From the NCBI RefSeq assembly GCF_006517275.1, contig NZ_CP041191.1:5947001-6011000 (forward strand): a stretch of DNA of 64,000 nt. The letters are read 5' to 3'. Positions 1 through 7,923 of the stretch are shown here, one piece after another (position 1 is the first letter of the stretch; each line of letters opens with the position of its first letter). A program made the translations under genes and the position numbers. Source of the DNA: Labrenzia sp. PHM005. Its GTDB lineage: Bacteria > Pseudomonadota > Alphaproteobacteria > Rhizobiales > Stappiaceae. The notes under the pieces are model-generated. The model was not told the origin of the DNA. It worked only from the letters and a program-made list of their open reading frames with translations, and did not search any database.

Positions 1-104
1 CAACCAGCAACGCCCTGCGCGGGCAAGCTAGGCCTTATTGGAGGAGTTTCCCTGACAAACGGTATAATACGTATGCGACGGCACGTCGCTTGCAAGTTGG
101 CTTG

Positions 105-120
105 ACTTCCTATTGATTTG
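105..120 (+). repeat. 16-bp box upstream of cytochrome c copy 1
   Basis: The box acttcctattgatttg lies 38 nt before the first cytochrome c start and recurs with one mismatch at 715-730, at almost the same distance before the second copy. Between box and start the two copies differ: the first has the palindrome GGTTTTAAACC (126-136), the second TGACCCTGGGTCA (729-741). A TATAAT hexamer sits at 63-68 but has no convincing -35 partner. The 158 nt before the gene hold nothing else I can assign. Confidence 0.45.
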
Positions 121-158
121 GCGCGGGTTTTAAACCGCTCATATCGAGGGAGATACAC

Positions 159-554
159 ATGAAGCGACTGCTGATGATTGCCGGAACTGCGCTCCTGGCA
201 CTTACAGCCCAGGCCAGCGCCGAAGGCGATCCGGCCAAAGGTGAAAAGGTCTTTAGGAAGTGCAAGGCGTGCCATGCCGTTGGTGAAAAAGCCAAGAACA
301 AGGTTGGCCCGCAGCTGAACGGTGTGGTCGACCGGGCTTGGGGTTCCATCGAAGGCTATAAGTATTCCAAAGGTCTGCTTGAAATGGCTGATGGCAAAGT
401 GTGGGATACAGCAACACTTGATGCGTATCTGGCCAAGCCGAAAGATGTCATACCAAAAACAAAAATGGCGTTTGCCGGTTTGAAGAAAGAAGCAGACCGC
501 GCGAACGTGATTGCCTACATGGCTCAATTCAACGAAGATGGCTCTAAAAAGTAA
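159..554 (+). CDS. Class I c-type cytochrome, copy 1 (periplasmic, cytochrome c2-like)
   Basis: A 131-residue soluble electron carrier. Residues 1-21 form a Sec signal peptide ending in ASA, followed by mature EGDP. CKACH at 35-39 is the covalent haem site with His39 as axial ligand, and Met103 in KMAFAGL is the expected sixth ligand. Size and motifs fit mitochondrial-type cytochrome c2, which shuttles electrons from the bc1 complex to oxidases or reductases in the periplasm. The ATG follows GGGAGA. A strong terminator lies directly downstream. The next gene is a paralogue identical over its first 63 residues and 123/131 identical overall. The exact redox partner cannot be read from the sequence. 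Confidence 0.93.
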   Translation: MKRLLMIAGTALLALTAQASAEGDPAKGEKVFRKCKACHAVGEKAKNKVGPQLNGVVDRAWGSIEGYKYSKGLLEMADGKVWDTATLDAYLAKPKDVIPKTKMAFAGLKKEADRANVIAYMAQFNEDGSKK

Positions 555-572
555 GCCACTTTTGTTTTAGAT

Positions 573-599
573 AAGGGCCGGGTTCTCCCGGCCCTTTTT
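573..599 (+). terminator. Rho-independent terminator after cytochrome c copy 1
   Basis: AAGGGCCGGG, loop TTCT, CCCGGCCCTT, then a T run. It separates the two cytochrome c genes, so they are probably transcribed independently. Confidence 0.85.
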
Positions 600-767
600 A
601 ATTGGCCGGCGTTTCCACACCGACTGACAGCTGGCCCACTTTTCTTAAGCTGGTTGTCGCAACTCGCTAAATCTCAAAACTACAGATACCTCACCCCGCT
701 TGCATCCTGCCGTAACTTCCTGTTGATTTGACCCTGGGTCACCACACCCAGATTGAGGGAGATACAC

Positions 768-1163
768 ATGAAGCGACTGCTGATGATTGCCGGAACCGCG
801 CTTCTGGCTCTTACTGCCCAGGCCAGCGCCGAAGGCGATCCGGCCAAAGGTGAAAAGGTCTTTAGGAAGTGCAAGGCGTGCCATGCCGTTGGTGAAAAGG
901 CCAAGAACAAGGTTGGCCCGCAGCTGAACGGTGTTGTCGACCGGGCTTGGGGTTCCGTCGAAGGCTATAAATACTCAAAAGCCCTGCTTGAAATGGCAGA
1001 CGGCAAGGTTTGGGACGCAGCAAACCTTGATGCATATCTTACCAAACCGAAGGACCTGATCCCGAAAGGTAAGATGGCGTTTGCCGGCCTCAAAAAAGAA
1101 GCAGACCGCGCTAACGTGATTGCCTATATGGCTCAGTTCAACGAAGACGGCTCTACCAAATAA
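768..1163 (+). CDS. Class I c-type cytochrome, copy 2
   Basis: This 131-residue paralogue of the preceding gene has the same signal peptide, CKACH haem site (35-39) and Met103 ligand. The start at 768 is preferred over the in-frame TTG at 753 because the ribosome site and signal peptide match copy 1 exactly. The eight amino-acid differences all fall after residue 63. The DNA of the first half is almost unchanged, while synonymous changes are frequent in the second half. That mosaic pattern suggests recent partial gene conversion. It has its own upstream region and terminator. It probably does the same job as copy 1, perhaps under different conditions. Confidence 0.92.
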   Translation: MKRLLMIAGTALLALTAQASAEGDPAKGEKVFRKCKACHAVGEKAKNKVGPQLNGVVDRAWGSVEGYKYSKALLEMADGKVWDAANLDAYLTKPKDLIPKGKMAFAGLKKEADRANVIAYMAQFNEDGSTK

Positions 1164-1181
1164 GCCGCTCCAATTTCTAAT

Positions 1182-1206
1182 AAGGGCCTGGGTTTCCCGG
1201 CCCTTA
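1182..1206 (+). terminator. Terminator after cytochrome c copy 2
   Basis: AAGGGCCTGGG, loop TTT, CCCGGCCCTT (one bulge), followed by AGTATTTTG. It closely resembles the terminator of copy 1, as expected if the duplication included it. DUF3422 converges from the other side. Confidence 0.7.
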
Positions 1207-1218
1207 GTATTTTGCTAG

Positions 1219-2532
1219 TCAAACATCATCCATATCCTCTTTGGAATGATGCGCCCGGATCCTGTTCACGATCCACCAAATGATCAATATAACAGCTGGA
1301 ACTGCCACAGCGGTTGTCACCGTGGCACTTGGAACCGGCAAGCCCGCATCCTTGCTGCCCTTGGCGAGATAAGACAACAATCCCACGACATAGTAGCTGA
1401 TCGCCGCAACCGAGAGGCCTTCAACGGTCTGCTGCAACCGCAACTGCAGCCGCGCCCGCCGGTTCATGGATTGAAGCAGCGACCGGTTTTGCTGCTCCAG
1501 GTCCACATCCACCCGGGTTCTGAGCAGCGTCGTGGCACGGGCCAATTTGCGCGACAGCATGGCCTGCCGGTCTTCAATCGCTTGGCAGGTGCGCATGGCT
1601 GGTGACAACCGCCTGGCCAGAAAAGACGACATCGATAAGTCGCCCGGATTGGCTTCTTCTTGCAAGGCCGTCAGCCGAACATTGACGATCTCATAATACG
1701 CCCTGCTGGCGCCAAACCGGAACGCGCTCGCGGTGGCTCCAGCTTCCAAAGCCGCAGCAAGGCCGGTGAACTTGTCGAGCAGCTCCCGATTGGAATCCAA
1801 ACCAGAGGCTACTTTCATCTGCTCAGTCAAACTGGCGAGTTCGATTTCAAACCGCCGAATATCCGGCTGAAGATCGTTCGCTTCAAACAGCCCCAGCATG
1901 GCGAGTGTTCGATAGGTTTCCAACTCGAGAAGTCTTTGGACGACCGTCCCGGACTGCACATCACTCATGGTGTGGTTAAAAACCAAAAAACGCGACAGAC
2001 CATCACCGTCTTGCCGGAAATCTGTCGCTACGGTTGCTTGGCCATTTTCCAGAGAAGACACGGCCATGCTGCCGATGTCAAAGGCCTGGCGCCAACCGTC
2101 GTCTTTCGGTTCGTCGTGCAATTCAAGGCGCACGGCAACCAGTAAGTCGCCCGGAGCCCGGAAGGCGGCTCCAAATGGATGACCCGTTGGAATGGAGTTA
2201 AAAATGCGGCCCGAAGTCGCCGCTCCATCCCAGGTGTAGGTGGTGAATTCGGCATGTTGCTCCCAATTCAGTGTGCCTTCACCGAATTCTACCCGGTGGT
2301 ATCGGGTTCCTTGTGCGGGACCGGGCGCGCCGCGGGACCTACAAAACTCTCCGAGCCAAGCCTTGTCCTCGGCTGCTTCTTGGGAGTTCGTCAAAAACGC
2401 GTAGTGAAGGACAACCCGCGGTGTCGACAACGGCCGGAAAGGACGCGCATGAACTTCGCCTAAAACCCGCTCCCGCAAAGGCGAGGTCCGAAACGATGGC
2501 AGCACACCGCCTATATCCTGATGACTTCCCAA
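1219..2532 (-). CDS. DUF3422 family membrane-anchored protein
   Basis: The motif ERVLGEVHARPF near the N-terminus followed by HYAF is typical of DUF3422, a family widespread in alphaproteobacteria with no established function. Residues about 372-391 and 404-425 are hydrophobic and separated by a short loop, so a large N-terminal domain is tied to the inner membrane by a C-terminal hairpin. The segment before it (RTRVDVDLEQQNRSLLQSMNR) looks coiled-coil. I place the start at the TTG at 2532 (437 residues) because AGGAGGGG lies 6 nt upstream. The open frame extends to 2673, but that part resembles non-coding sequence. No operon partner is evident. Confidence 0.85.
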   Translation of the reverse strand: MGSHQDIGGVLPSFRTSPLRERVLGEVHARPFRPLSTPRVVLHYAFLTNSQEAAEDKAWLGEFCRSRGAPGPAQGTRYHRVEFGEGTLNWEQHAEFTTYTWDGAATSGRIFNSIPTGHPFGAAFRAPGDLLVAVRLELHDEPKDDGWRQAFDIGSMAVSSLENGQATVATDFRQDGDGLSRFLVFNHTMSDVQSGTVVQRLLELETYRTLAMLGLFEANDLQPDIRRFEIELASLTEQMKVASGLDSNRELLDKFTGLAAALEAGATASAFRFGASRAYYEIVNVRLTALQEEANPGDLSMSSFLARRLSPAMRTCQAIEDRQAMLSRKLARATTLLRTRVDVDLEQQNRSLLQSMNRRARLQLRLQQTVEGLSVAAISYYVVGLLSYLAKGSKDAGLPVPSATVTTAVAVPAVILIIWWIVNRIRAHHSKEDMDDV

Positions 2533-2672
2533 ACTGTTGCCCCTCCTTGCCTTCCGCAGCCAAAACAACATGGCGGCTGCGCTAGCAAAAGACCACCGGG
2601 TTTTTCGCGTTCGGGAAAGATGACATATGCGCGCGTTTGCAATCAGCTTGATTGCGGCACAAGCGCGCTTCA

Positions 2673-2697
2673 AATTGGATAAATAATTTGACCAATT
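2673..2697. promoter_or_regulatory. Candidate LldR operator: AATTGG-N13-CCAATT
   Basis: Half-sites AATTGG (2673-2678) and CCAATT (2692-2697) form an inverted repeat just upstream of the GntR/FadR-type regulator. They match half-sites known for PdhR/LldR proteins, though the spacer is longer than the usual five bases. The right half overlaps the -35 box, a position suited to repression. Confidence 0.5.
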
Positions 2698-2716
2698 TCG
2701 AATTCCGCGCTATTTT
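2688..2716 (+). promoter_or_regulatory. Sigma-70 promoter for lldR-lldD
   Basis: TTGACC, 17-bp spacer, TATTTT. The predicted transcript would begin about 20 nt before the regulator's ATG at 2744. Confidence 0.6.
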
Positions 2717-2743
2717 CCTGAGAATTCTAGTGATCGAGGCCGC

Positions 2744-3520
2744 ATGTTTCAGCCAATAAATCATCACAAAACCGCGGATGCCGCGGTAGATCAGATTGAA
2801 GAACTCATCCTCAAAGGGGTTCTCAAATCTGGCGACCGCCTGCCGGCCGAACGGGTTTTGTCGGAACAAATGCAGGTGTCCCGCCCGGTGTTGCGTGATG
2901 CGCTCAAGACCTTGGAAGAGCGGAACCTGATTGAAGCCCGGCAAGGTGGCGGAACCTTCGTCTGCGATCTCATCGGATCGATCTTTTCCGAAGCGATAGT
3001 GCAGTTGATTTCCCGCCACCCGTCCGCTGTCAGCGATTATTTCGATTTCCGGCGCGGCATTGAGGGCCAGGCTTCGGCGATGGCCGCCGTCCGCGCTGCA
3101 CCCTCCGATCTCAGCAGGCTCAAAGACATCATCGAACAGATGGATGCTGCGCATGAAAACCAGGACGTAACGCTCGAAAGCCAACTGGACGTCGCCTTCC
3201 ACAATGCGGTCGGGGAAGCGGCGCACAACGTCGTCATGCTGCACACCTTGCGCTCGTGTTACCGCCTCTTGGAAAACGGCGTTTTCTATAATCGCGGACG
3301 TCTCTACCATCACCCGTCTGCACGCACGGAAGTGCTCAATCACCACAAGACAATCTACCAGGCGATATCGGCAGGTGATCCGAACCTGGCCCGGCAGGCT
3401 GCCGAAGAACATATCGATTATGTCCGCGCCACACTCGCCGCAACCGAACAGCTGGACCAGCGCGAACAACTTGCTGGCCTCAGACGATCTGAAACAACTG
3501 CTCGTACAGCCAAGAAATAG
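2744..3520 (+). CDS. GntR/FadR-family transcriptional regulator, LldR/PdhR-like
   Basis: A 258-residue one-component regulator. Residues about 10-75 are a GntR winged helix (GDRLPAERVLSEQMQVSRPVLRDALKTL, then a GGGTFV wing). Residues about 95-225 are an FCD ligand-binding domain with the usual metal-site His/Asp spread (DVAFHNAV near 152; H near the C-terminus). It lies 17 nt upstream of an L-lactate dehydrogenase in the same direction, so it is almost certainly co-transcribed and probably responds to lactate or a related 2-hydroxyacid. A promoter overlapped by an inverted repeat lies just upstream, so autorepression is likely. The ligand is inferred from context. Confidence 0.88.
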   Translation: MFQPINHHKTADAAVDQIEELILKGVLKSGDRLPAERVLSEQMQVSRPVLRDALKTLEERNLIEARQGGGTFVCDLIGSIFSEAIVQLISRHPSAVSDYFDFRRGIEGQASAMAAVRAAPSDLSRLKDIIEQMDAAHENQDVTLESQLDVAFHNAVGEAAHNVVMLHTLRSCYRLLENGVFYNRGRLYHHPSARTEVLNHHKTIYQAISAGDPNLARQAAEEHIDYVRATLAATEQLDQREQLAGLRRSETTARTAKK

Positions 3521-3537
3521 TTCGAGGGAGAGACCCG

Positions 3538-4674
3538 ATGCCCATCGTAACCGACGTCGCTGATATGCAGGCTCTCGCCAAACGGCGGGTGCCCAAAATG
3601 TTTTATGACTACGCCGACACCGGCTCCTGGACCCAGAGCACCTATTGGGACAATGAAGCCGCTTTTCAACGGCAAAAACTGCGCCAGCGGGTTGCCCGCA
3701 ACATCGATAACCGATCTGTGAAAACCACAATGATCGGCGAAGAGGTCTCTATGCCGGTTGCCCTTGCTCCGGTCGGATTGACCGGGATGCAGCACGCGGA
3801 TGGGGAAATCCTGGCGGCACAGGCAGCGGAAGAATTCGGCGTTCCCTTCACCCTCTCTACGATGAGTGTCTGTTCTATCGAGGACGTCGCTGAGAACACC
3901 AAAAGTCCGTTCTGGTTCCAGCTTTATGTCATGCGGGACCGAGGGTTTTCCGAAAGCCTGATGCAGCGCGCCCTGGCGGCGAATTGTTCCGCGCTTGTCC
4001 TCACTCTCGACCTGCAGGTTCTGGGGCAGCGCCACCGCGATATTAAAAACGGCCTCAGCACTCCGCCGAAGCCCAAACCGCATGTCCTGATCGATCTGGC
4101 AACAAAACTGCGCTGGTGCTGGAAAATGGCACAAACCAAGCGCCATGAGTTCGGCAATATTGTCGGCCATGTGTCTGGTGTCGAAGACATGACATCCCTT
4201 GCAGAATGGACCGCAAGCCAGTTTGATCCGACCCTCGATTGGTCGTCTGTGGAGTGGGTCAAAAAACATTGGGACCGCAAGCTGATCCTGAAAGGGATCA
4301 ATGATGTTGACGATGCCAAGATCGCTGCCGACCTCGGCGCTGATGCGATCGTTGTCTCCAACCACGGCGGCCGCCAACTGGATGGCGCGCTGGCGTCCTA
4401 TGACATTCTCGGTGACATCGTCGACGCGGTCGGCGACAAGATCGAAGTGCATGTCGACGGTGGCATCCGCTCCGGCCAGGATGTCTTCAAAGCGGTCGCG
4501 ATGGGTGCCCACAGCACCTATATCGGCCGGGCCTTCATCTATGGTCTCGGCGCCCGTGGAAAAACCGGCGTCCGTGAAGTGTTAGAAATCATGCACAAGG
4601 AACTTGATGTCACCATGGGCCTCTGCGGCGAAACCGACATCAAGAACGTCGGACGGCACAATCTGGTCCTTTAA
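3538..4674 (+). CDS. lldD: L-lactate dehydrogenase (FMN-dependent, quinone/cytochrome-linked)
   Basis: This 378-residue alpha-hydroxyacid dehydrogenase oxidises L-lactate to pyruvate and passes electrons to the respiratory chain at the inner membrane. The FMN TIM-barrel signatures are present: YDYADTGSW at the N-terminus, APVGLTGMQHADGE, LTLDLQVLGQRHRD, the catalytic SNHGGRQLD with His276, and the phosphate-binding DGGIRSGQDVFKA. The segment RWCWKMAQTKRHEFGN corresponds to the membrane-binding loop region of LldD-type enzymes. The ATG follows GAGGGAGAG. The LldR-like gene precedes it by 17 nt. A weak hairpin (4674-4695) without a T run follows. Another 2-hydroxyacid substrate is possible but less likely given the neighbour. 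Confidence 0.93.
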   Translation: MPIVTDVADMQALAKRRVPKMFYDYADTGSWTQSTYWDNEAAFQRQKLRQRVARNIDNRSVKTTMIGEEVSMPVALAPVGLTGMQHADGEILAAQAAEEFGVPFTLSTMSVCSIEDVAENTKSPFWFQLYVMRDRGFSESLMQRALAANCSALVLTLDLQVLGQRHRDIKNGLSTPPKPKPHVLIDLATKLRWCWKMAQTKRHEFGNIVGHVSGVEDMTSLAEWTASQFDPTLDWSSVEWVKKHWDRKLILKGINDVDDAKIAADLGADAIVVSNHGGRQLDGALASYDILGDIVDAVGDKIEVHVDGGIRSGQDVFKAVAMGAHSTYIGRAFIYGLGARGKTGVREVLEIMHKELDVTMGLCGETDIKNVGRHNLVL

Positions 4675-4782
4675 CAGCCTAGAGTTATAGGCTGTCCAAA
4701 ATAGTGGTTCTGGCCGGTCAGCGATCGAAAGTGCGCTGGCCGGATCTTCCAAAGCGGCAATTCATCGACACCGCTGATCCTT

Positions 4783-4813
4783 TCATCAAAAACAATCATT
4801 TGTGTTGAACTAT
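4783..4813 (+). promoter_or_regulatory. Motif upstream of eamA shared with the LysR/DUF1127 intergenic region
   Basis: tcatcaaaaacaatcatt followed by gaactat. The same elements, tcatcaaaaacattcgtt and gaactat, occur at 7793-7830. The copies probably mark a common control site, perhaps for the LrhA-like LysR proteins encoded nearby. This is inference from similarity alone. Confidence 0.35.
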
Positions 4814-4859
4814 CAAGACGACCAGATTGGTGGTCTTCCTGCCAAGATGAGTTGATGTG

Positions 4860-5771
4860 ATGAGCCTTGCCCAGCCAGCCCTAAACCGATCCGATCTGAA
4901 CACAACCGATCTCGGTCTGTACGCGGCCACCGTGTTTGCATGGGGTTTCAGCTGGATCGCAATGAAAGGGCAGATCTCTAGCGTTTCCCCCGAAGTCTCC
5001 GTGTTTTGGCGGTTTGTCGTCGCGGCCGCCATGATGATGGTCTGGGTCCGTGCAAAAGGCTATCCCTTGAACTTTCCAGCAAAAGATCACATTCGCTTTG
5101 CCGGCCTTGGTGCCCTACTGTTTTCGACGAACTTCACCCTGTTTTATTATGGTGCGGCCTACCTACCGTCGGGCCTGCTGGCCGTTGTCTTCTCCACGGC
5201 ATCGGTCTTCAACATCTTCCTGGGGCTAGTCTTGTTCCGCCAACGCCCAAGCCTCCTTGCGCTTGCTGCCGGCCTTCTCGGATTTTCCGGAATTGCTTTG
5301 ATGTTTTGGCCGAACATGGCCGGAGCGCAGATCAACACCGGTGTTGCCATTGGTCTTGGCTTTTGTATCTGCGGAACTCTGTCGTTTTGCCTCGGCAACA
5401 TGCTATCGGCTGATACCCAACGCCGCGGGATCGGCGTGATGCCCGCCACAGCCTGGGGCATGGTCTACGGCATGATATTTCTGGGCCTCTTCGCAGCCTT
5501 CCGTGGCCGAAGCTTTGCCGTTGAATGGACCTTTCCTTATCTCGGCAGCCTTTTCTATCTGGCTTTGGTCGCCTCGGTGATAGCCTTTGCCTCCTATCTC
5601 ACACTACTTGGGCGGATAGGATCAGCGCGCGCCGGTTATGCGACCGTGTTGTTTCCGATCGTGGCCCTCGCGGTCTCAACCATATTTGAAGGATATCAGT
5701 GGACGCCGCTGGCAATCACCGGCCTTGGCTGTGTTCTGGCTGGCAACATCATGATGTTGCGTGCCCGCTAA
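4860..5771 (+). CDS. EamA/DMT-superfamily exporter
   Basis: A 303-residue inner-membrane protein with about ten hydrophobic segments arranged as two EamA repeats. Conserved features include the N-terminal FAWGFSWIAMKGQ stretch, SVFWRFVVAA, FYYGAAYLPSGLLAVVF and the C-terminal ARAGYATVLFPIVAL. Such drug/metabolite transporters usually export amino acids or other small metabolites; the substrate is unknown. I chose the ATG at 4860 over the overlapping GTG at 4857. The gene stands alone, convergent with the first LysR gene. The 185 nt upstream contain a motif shared with the second LysR gene's promoter region, which hints at joint control. Confidence 0.88.
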   Translation: MSLAQPALNRSDLNTTDLGLYAATVFAWGFSWIAMKGQISSVSPEVSVFWRFVVAAAMMMVWVRAKGYPLNFPAKDHIRFAGLGALLFSTNFTLFYYGAAYLPSGLLAVVFSTASVFNIFLGLVLFRQRPSLLALAAGLLGFSGIALMFWPNMAGAQINTGVAIGLGFCICGTLSFCLGNMLSADTQRRGIGVMPATAWGMVYGMIFLGLFAAFRGRSFAVEWTFPYLGSLFYLALVASVIAFASYLTLLGRIGSARAGYATVLFPIVALAVSTIFEGYQWTPLAITGLGCVLAGNIMMLRAR

Positions 5772-5813
5772 CGCAGCGCGTCTTCCATAAACTGCATCAA
5801 TTGAAGTGAGCCG

Positions 5814-6704
5814 CTATTCTGCGGCTTCTTGATTGGTCATCGTGCCGACGTTGCCAATTGCAGCAATCAGATGGTTGCACAGACGGTCGTGCATGGGTTG
5901 ACGGGCGTTGTCAGACCGCAACAGCGCAATGTCGCAATGGGTCAGAGCTGGAAAACCGTCCTTCTCGTCCAGAATGCGCATGCCATCTCGTATTGCGCTT
6001 TCCGGAAACACGGTCACTGCCAATCCGGCATGCACAGCGCCAACCAAAGCCGACGCACTAGCACTGGTATAAGACACACGATACCGCTTTCCGACCCGGT
6101 CGAGCGCATCCATGGACAGACGCCGCCAGCTGCAGCTGGTCGGGCCGAGCGCCAGACGGATGACGTCTTGGGTGTGCGCGCAGTGTTGTTCCGATGTCAC
6201 CCAAAACAGGGGCTCCCGCCGGATGATCTCTCCGTGCAACTCGCTGGTATCTCCGGACGTGGTAATCGCCACATCCAATTCACCGTTCCGAATAGCATCC
6301 GTTAAACGCGCGCTGCTGGTGCATTCAACCTGCACCTCGATAGACGGATTGAGCCGGTTGAAGGCGGCAAGAACTTGTGGCAACAGCCGGTCAGCGTAAT
6401 CGTCCGGTACACCGAGTTTGACGAAACCGATTTCTTTTTTGCCATTAAAAGCCGAAAGGGTCTCATCGTTCAGCTGGATCATCCGCCGGGCATATTCAAC
6501 CAGCCGCAGCCCCTGCTCGGTCAATCGGGATTGGCGCCCATCCTTTATAAAAATCGGCTGACCAACCCGCTCTTCCAAGCGGCGCATTTGCATGGAAACG
6601 GCCGATTGTGTTTTGTGAACCGCTTCACCCGCCTTTGTGAAACTGCCAAGTTCGGCGATCGCCAGAAACGTCCGCAGCTGGTCAATATCAAGGGCATGAC
6701 TCAT
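5814..6704 (-). CDS. LysR-family regulator, LrhA-like (1)
   Basis: This 296-residue protein opens with a LysR winged helix-turn-helix (LDIDQLRTFLAIAELGSFTKAGEAVHKTQSAVSMQMRRLEERV). A periplasmic-binding-protein-like effector domain follows (about 90-290; VKLGVPDDYADRLLPQVL). The KTQSAVSMQMRRLEE recognition helix and PDDYADR motif are typical of the LrhA/HexA/PecT branch. The ATG at 6704 is preferred to the TTG at 6716 since GGAGAG precedes it. It converges on the EamA exporter and lies just downstream of a close paralogue on the same strand. Inverted repeats in the 98-nt upstream gap suggest autoregulation. Effector and regulon are unknown. Confidence 0.88.
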   Translation of the reverse strand: MSHALDIDQLRTFLAIAELGSFTKAGEAVHKTQSAVSMQMRRLEERVGQPIFIKDGRQSRLTEQGLRLVEYARRMIQLNDETLSAFNGKKEIGFVKLGVPDDYADRLLPQVLAAFNRLNPSIEVQVECTSSARLTDAIRNGELDVAITTSGDTSELHGEIIRREPLFWVTSEQHCAHTQDVIRLALGPTSCSWRRLSMDALDRVGKRYRVSYTSASASALVGAVHAGLAVTVFPESAIRDGMRILDEKDGFPALTHCDIALLRSDNARQPMHDRLCNHLIAAIGNVGTMTNQEAAE

Positions 6705-6755
6705 GGAACTCTCCAAGCACGGCGCAAAAACTCAGAACAACATCATTAAATTCGA

Positions 6756-6787
6756 TCAGTAATACCTTATTACATCAAAATTACTGA
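6756..6787. promoter_or_regulatory. Inverted repeats upstream of LysR (1), candidate autoregulatory site
   Basis: TCAGTAAT (6756-6763) is repeated in inverse as ATTACTGA (6780-6787), and an inner GTAAT-N5-ATTAC (6759-6773) reuses the left arm. Nested half-sites at roughly ten- and twenty-base spacing are typical of LysR operators. They lie 50-80 nt before the start of the regulator. Confidence 0.45.
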
Positions 6788-6802
6788 CGACTCAAACATT
6801 GA

Positions 6803-7678
6803 TCATTCAGCTGCATGAGGAACGGACAGGTTATCAAGTGAGGACATGATGTGCTCTACCAAAGCATCTGTGACCCGCGAACTGTTGTGCCAGGATTTCA
6901 TGATCCCGATCTCGCATTCCGGCAACCGCGGGAAGCCTTCGGCTTCGGTTAAGACACGCATGCCGGAGCGCAAAGCGGACTCCGGCAGAACCGAAATCGC
7001 CAGCCCAGCCAAGACAGCAGCGCCGACCGCCGTTGAGTTCCAGCTGGAATAAAGCAGCCGGTATTCTCGCAATTGATCTTCCAAGGCACTTAGGGCGGCC
7101 TTGCGCCAGTCGCATGTTGCTCGGCCCAACGCCAGCGGCAAGACTGTTTCGTTTTCGGTGGCGTGCCGGGCAGATGCGACCCATAACAAAGGTTCGCGCC
7201 TTAGAATTTCGACATTCTTCCGGCCCTTTTTCTGGACGTGCGTGATGATGGCAACATCCAACTCACCTTCCACGATCATGTCCGCAAGATTAGGGGTTGG
7301 CGCGCAAACAACACTGACCTCAGCCTTCGGGTTTGACCTTGAAAAGCGCGCTAGAATCTCTGGTAGGAACCGGTCTGCGTAATCGTCGGGTGTCCCGAGG
7401 CGGACCAAGCCCGCGAGCTCCGTATCATCAAAGGCGGCCAGGGTTTCATCGTTTAGCTGTACAAGGCGGCGTGCGTAGTGCAGCAGCCGTTCCCCGTGCT
7501 CTGTCAGCTTGGACTGGCGCCCGACGCGGACAAACAGCGGTTTGTCTATACGTTCCTCCAAGCGCCGCATCTGCATCGATACCGCCGATTGCGTCTTGTG
7601 AACGCTGTCCGCCGCCTTGGTGAAACTGCCGGTTTCGGCAATCGCCACGAAGGTTCGCAGCTGATCCAGATCAAGCAT
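6803..7678 (-). CDS. LysR-family regulator, LrhA-like (2)
   Basis: A 291-residue LysR protein closely related to its downstream neighbour: same LDLDQLRTFVAIAETGSFTKAADSVHKTQS opening, same LVQLNDETLAAF and VRLGTPDDYADRFLPEIL motifs. The pair clearly arose by duplication. The ATG at 7678 fits the family N-terminus; the frame stays open to a GTG at 7756 with no ribosome site. The gene is divergent from a DUF1127 gene, and the shared region holds a motif also found before the EamA exporter. LrhA-type proteins regulate motility, biofilm or exoproducts in enterobacteria; nothing here fixes the role. Confidence 0.87.
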   Translation of the reverse strand: MLDLDQLRTFVAIAETGSFTKAADSVHKTQSAVSMQMRRLEERIDKPLFVRVGRQSKLTEHGERLLHYARRLVQLNDETLAAFDDTELAGLVRLGTPDDYADRFLPEILARFSRSNPKAEVSVVCAPTPNLADMIVEGELDVAIITHVQKKGRKNVEILRREPLLWVASARHATENETVLPLALGRATCDWRKAALSALEDQLREYRLLYSSWNSTAVGAAVLAGLAISVLPESALRSGMRVLTEAEGFPRLPECEIGIMKSWHNSSRVTDALVEHIMSSLDNLSVPHAAE

Positions 7679-7792
7679 TCTGCCTCGCAAAAAGTTTGTA
7701 GCTCGGGCCCTGCTGAGAAAGAACCGCTCAAAATGGCGGGTTTCCCAGGCAAACACGCCCTAAGAAGTTCATATCACAATATCTGATTGTTC

Positions 7793-7830
7793 TCATCAAA
7801 AACATTCGTTGGAATTATGTATCGAACTAT
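7793..7830. promoter_or_regulatory. Second copy of the eamA upstream motif
   Basis: tcatcaaaaacattcgtt (7793-7810) plus gaactat (7824-7830), in the divergent region between LysR (2) and the DUF1127 gene. It matches 4783-4813 upstream of the EamA exporter with a 7-nt longer interval. Confidence 0.35.
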
Positions 7831-7923
7831 AGCATCTAAGCATTGTTCCAAACACAGGACCGCCTTCAAGGCGCGGAACAAGCTGCCGGAAATTCCTTCG
7901 GCCGCTCACAGGAGAAGTACGCC

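Noticed and set aside
2533..2673. 47-residue extension of the DUF3422 protein
   Set aside because: The TTG at 2532 has a strong AGGAGGGG ribosome site and gives the usual family length, and the extension runs into the lldR control region.
2582..4512. Two long antisense frames (382 and 364 codons) over lldR and lldD
   Set aside because: Both are mirror frames of conserved genes with intact catalytic motifs on the other strand; the translations show no recognisable domain.
4674..4695. Hairpin ACAGCCTA/TAGGCTGT after lldD as a terminator
   Set aside because: The stem is only eight weak pairs, overlaps the stop codon and is not followed by a T run.
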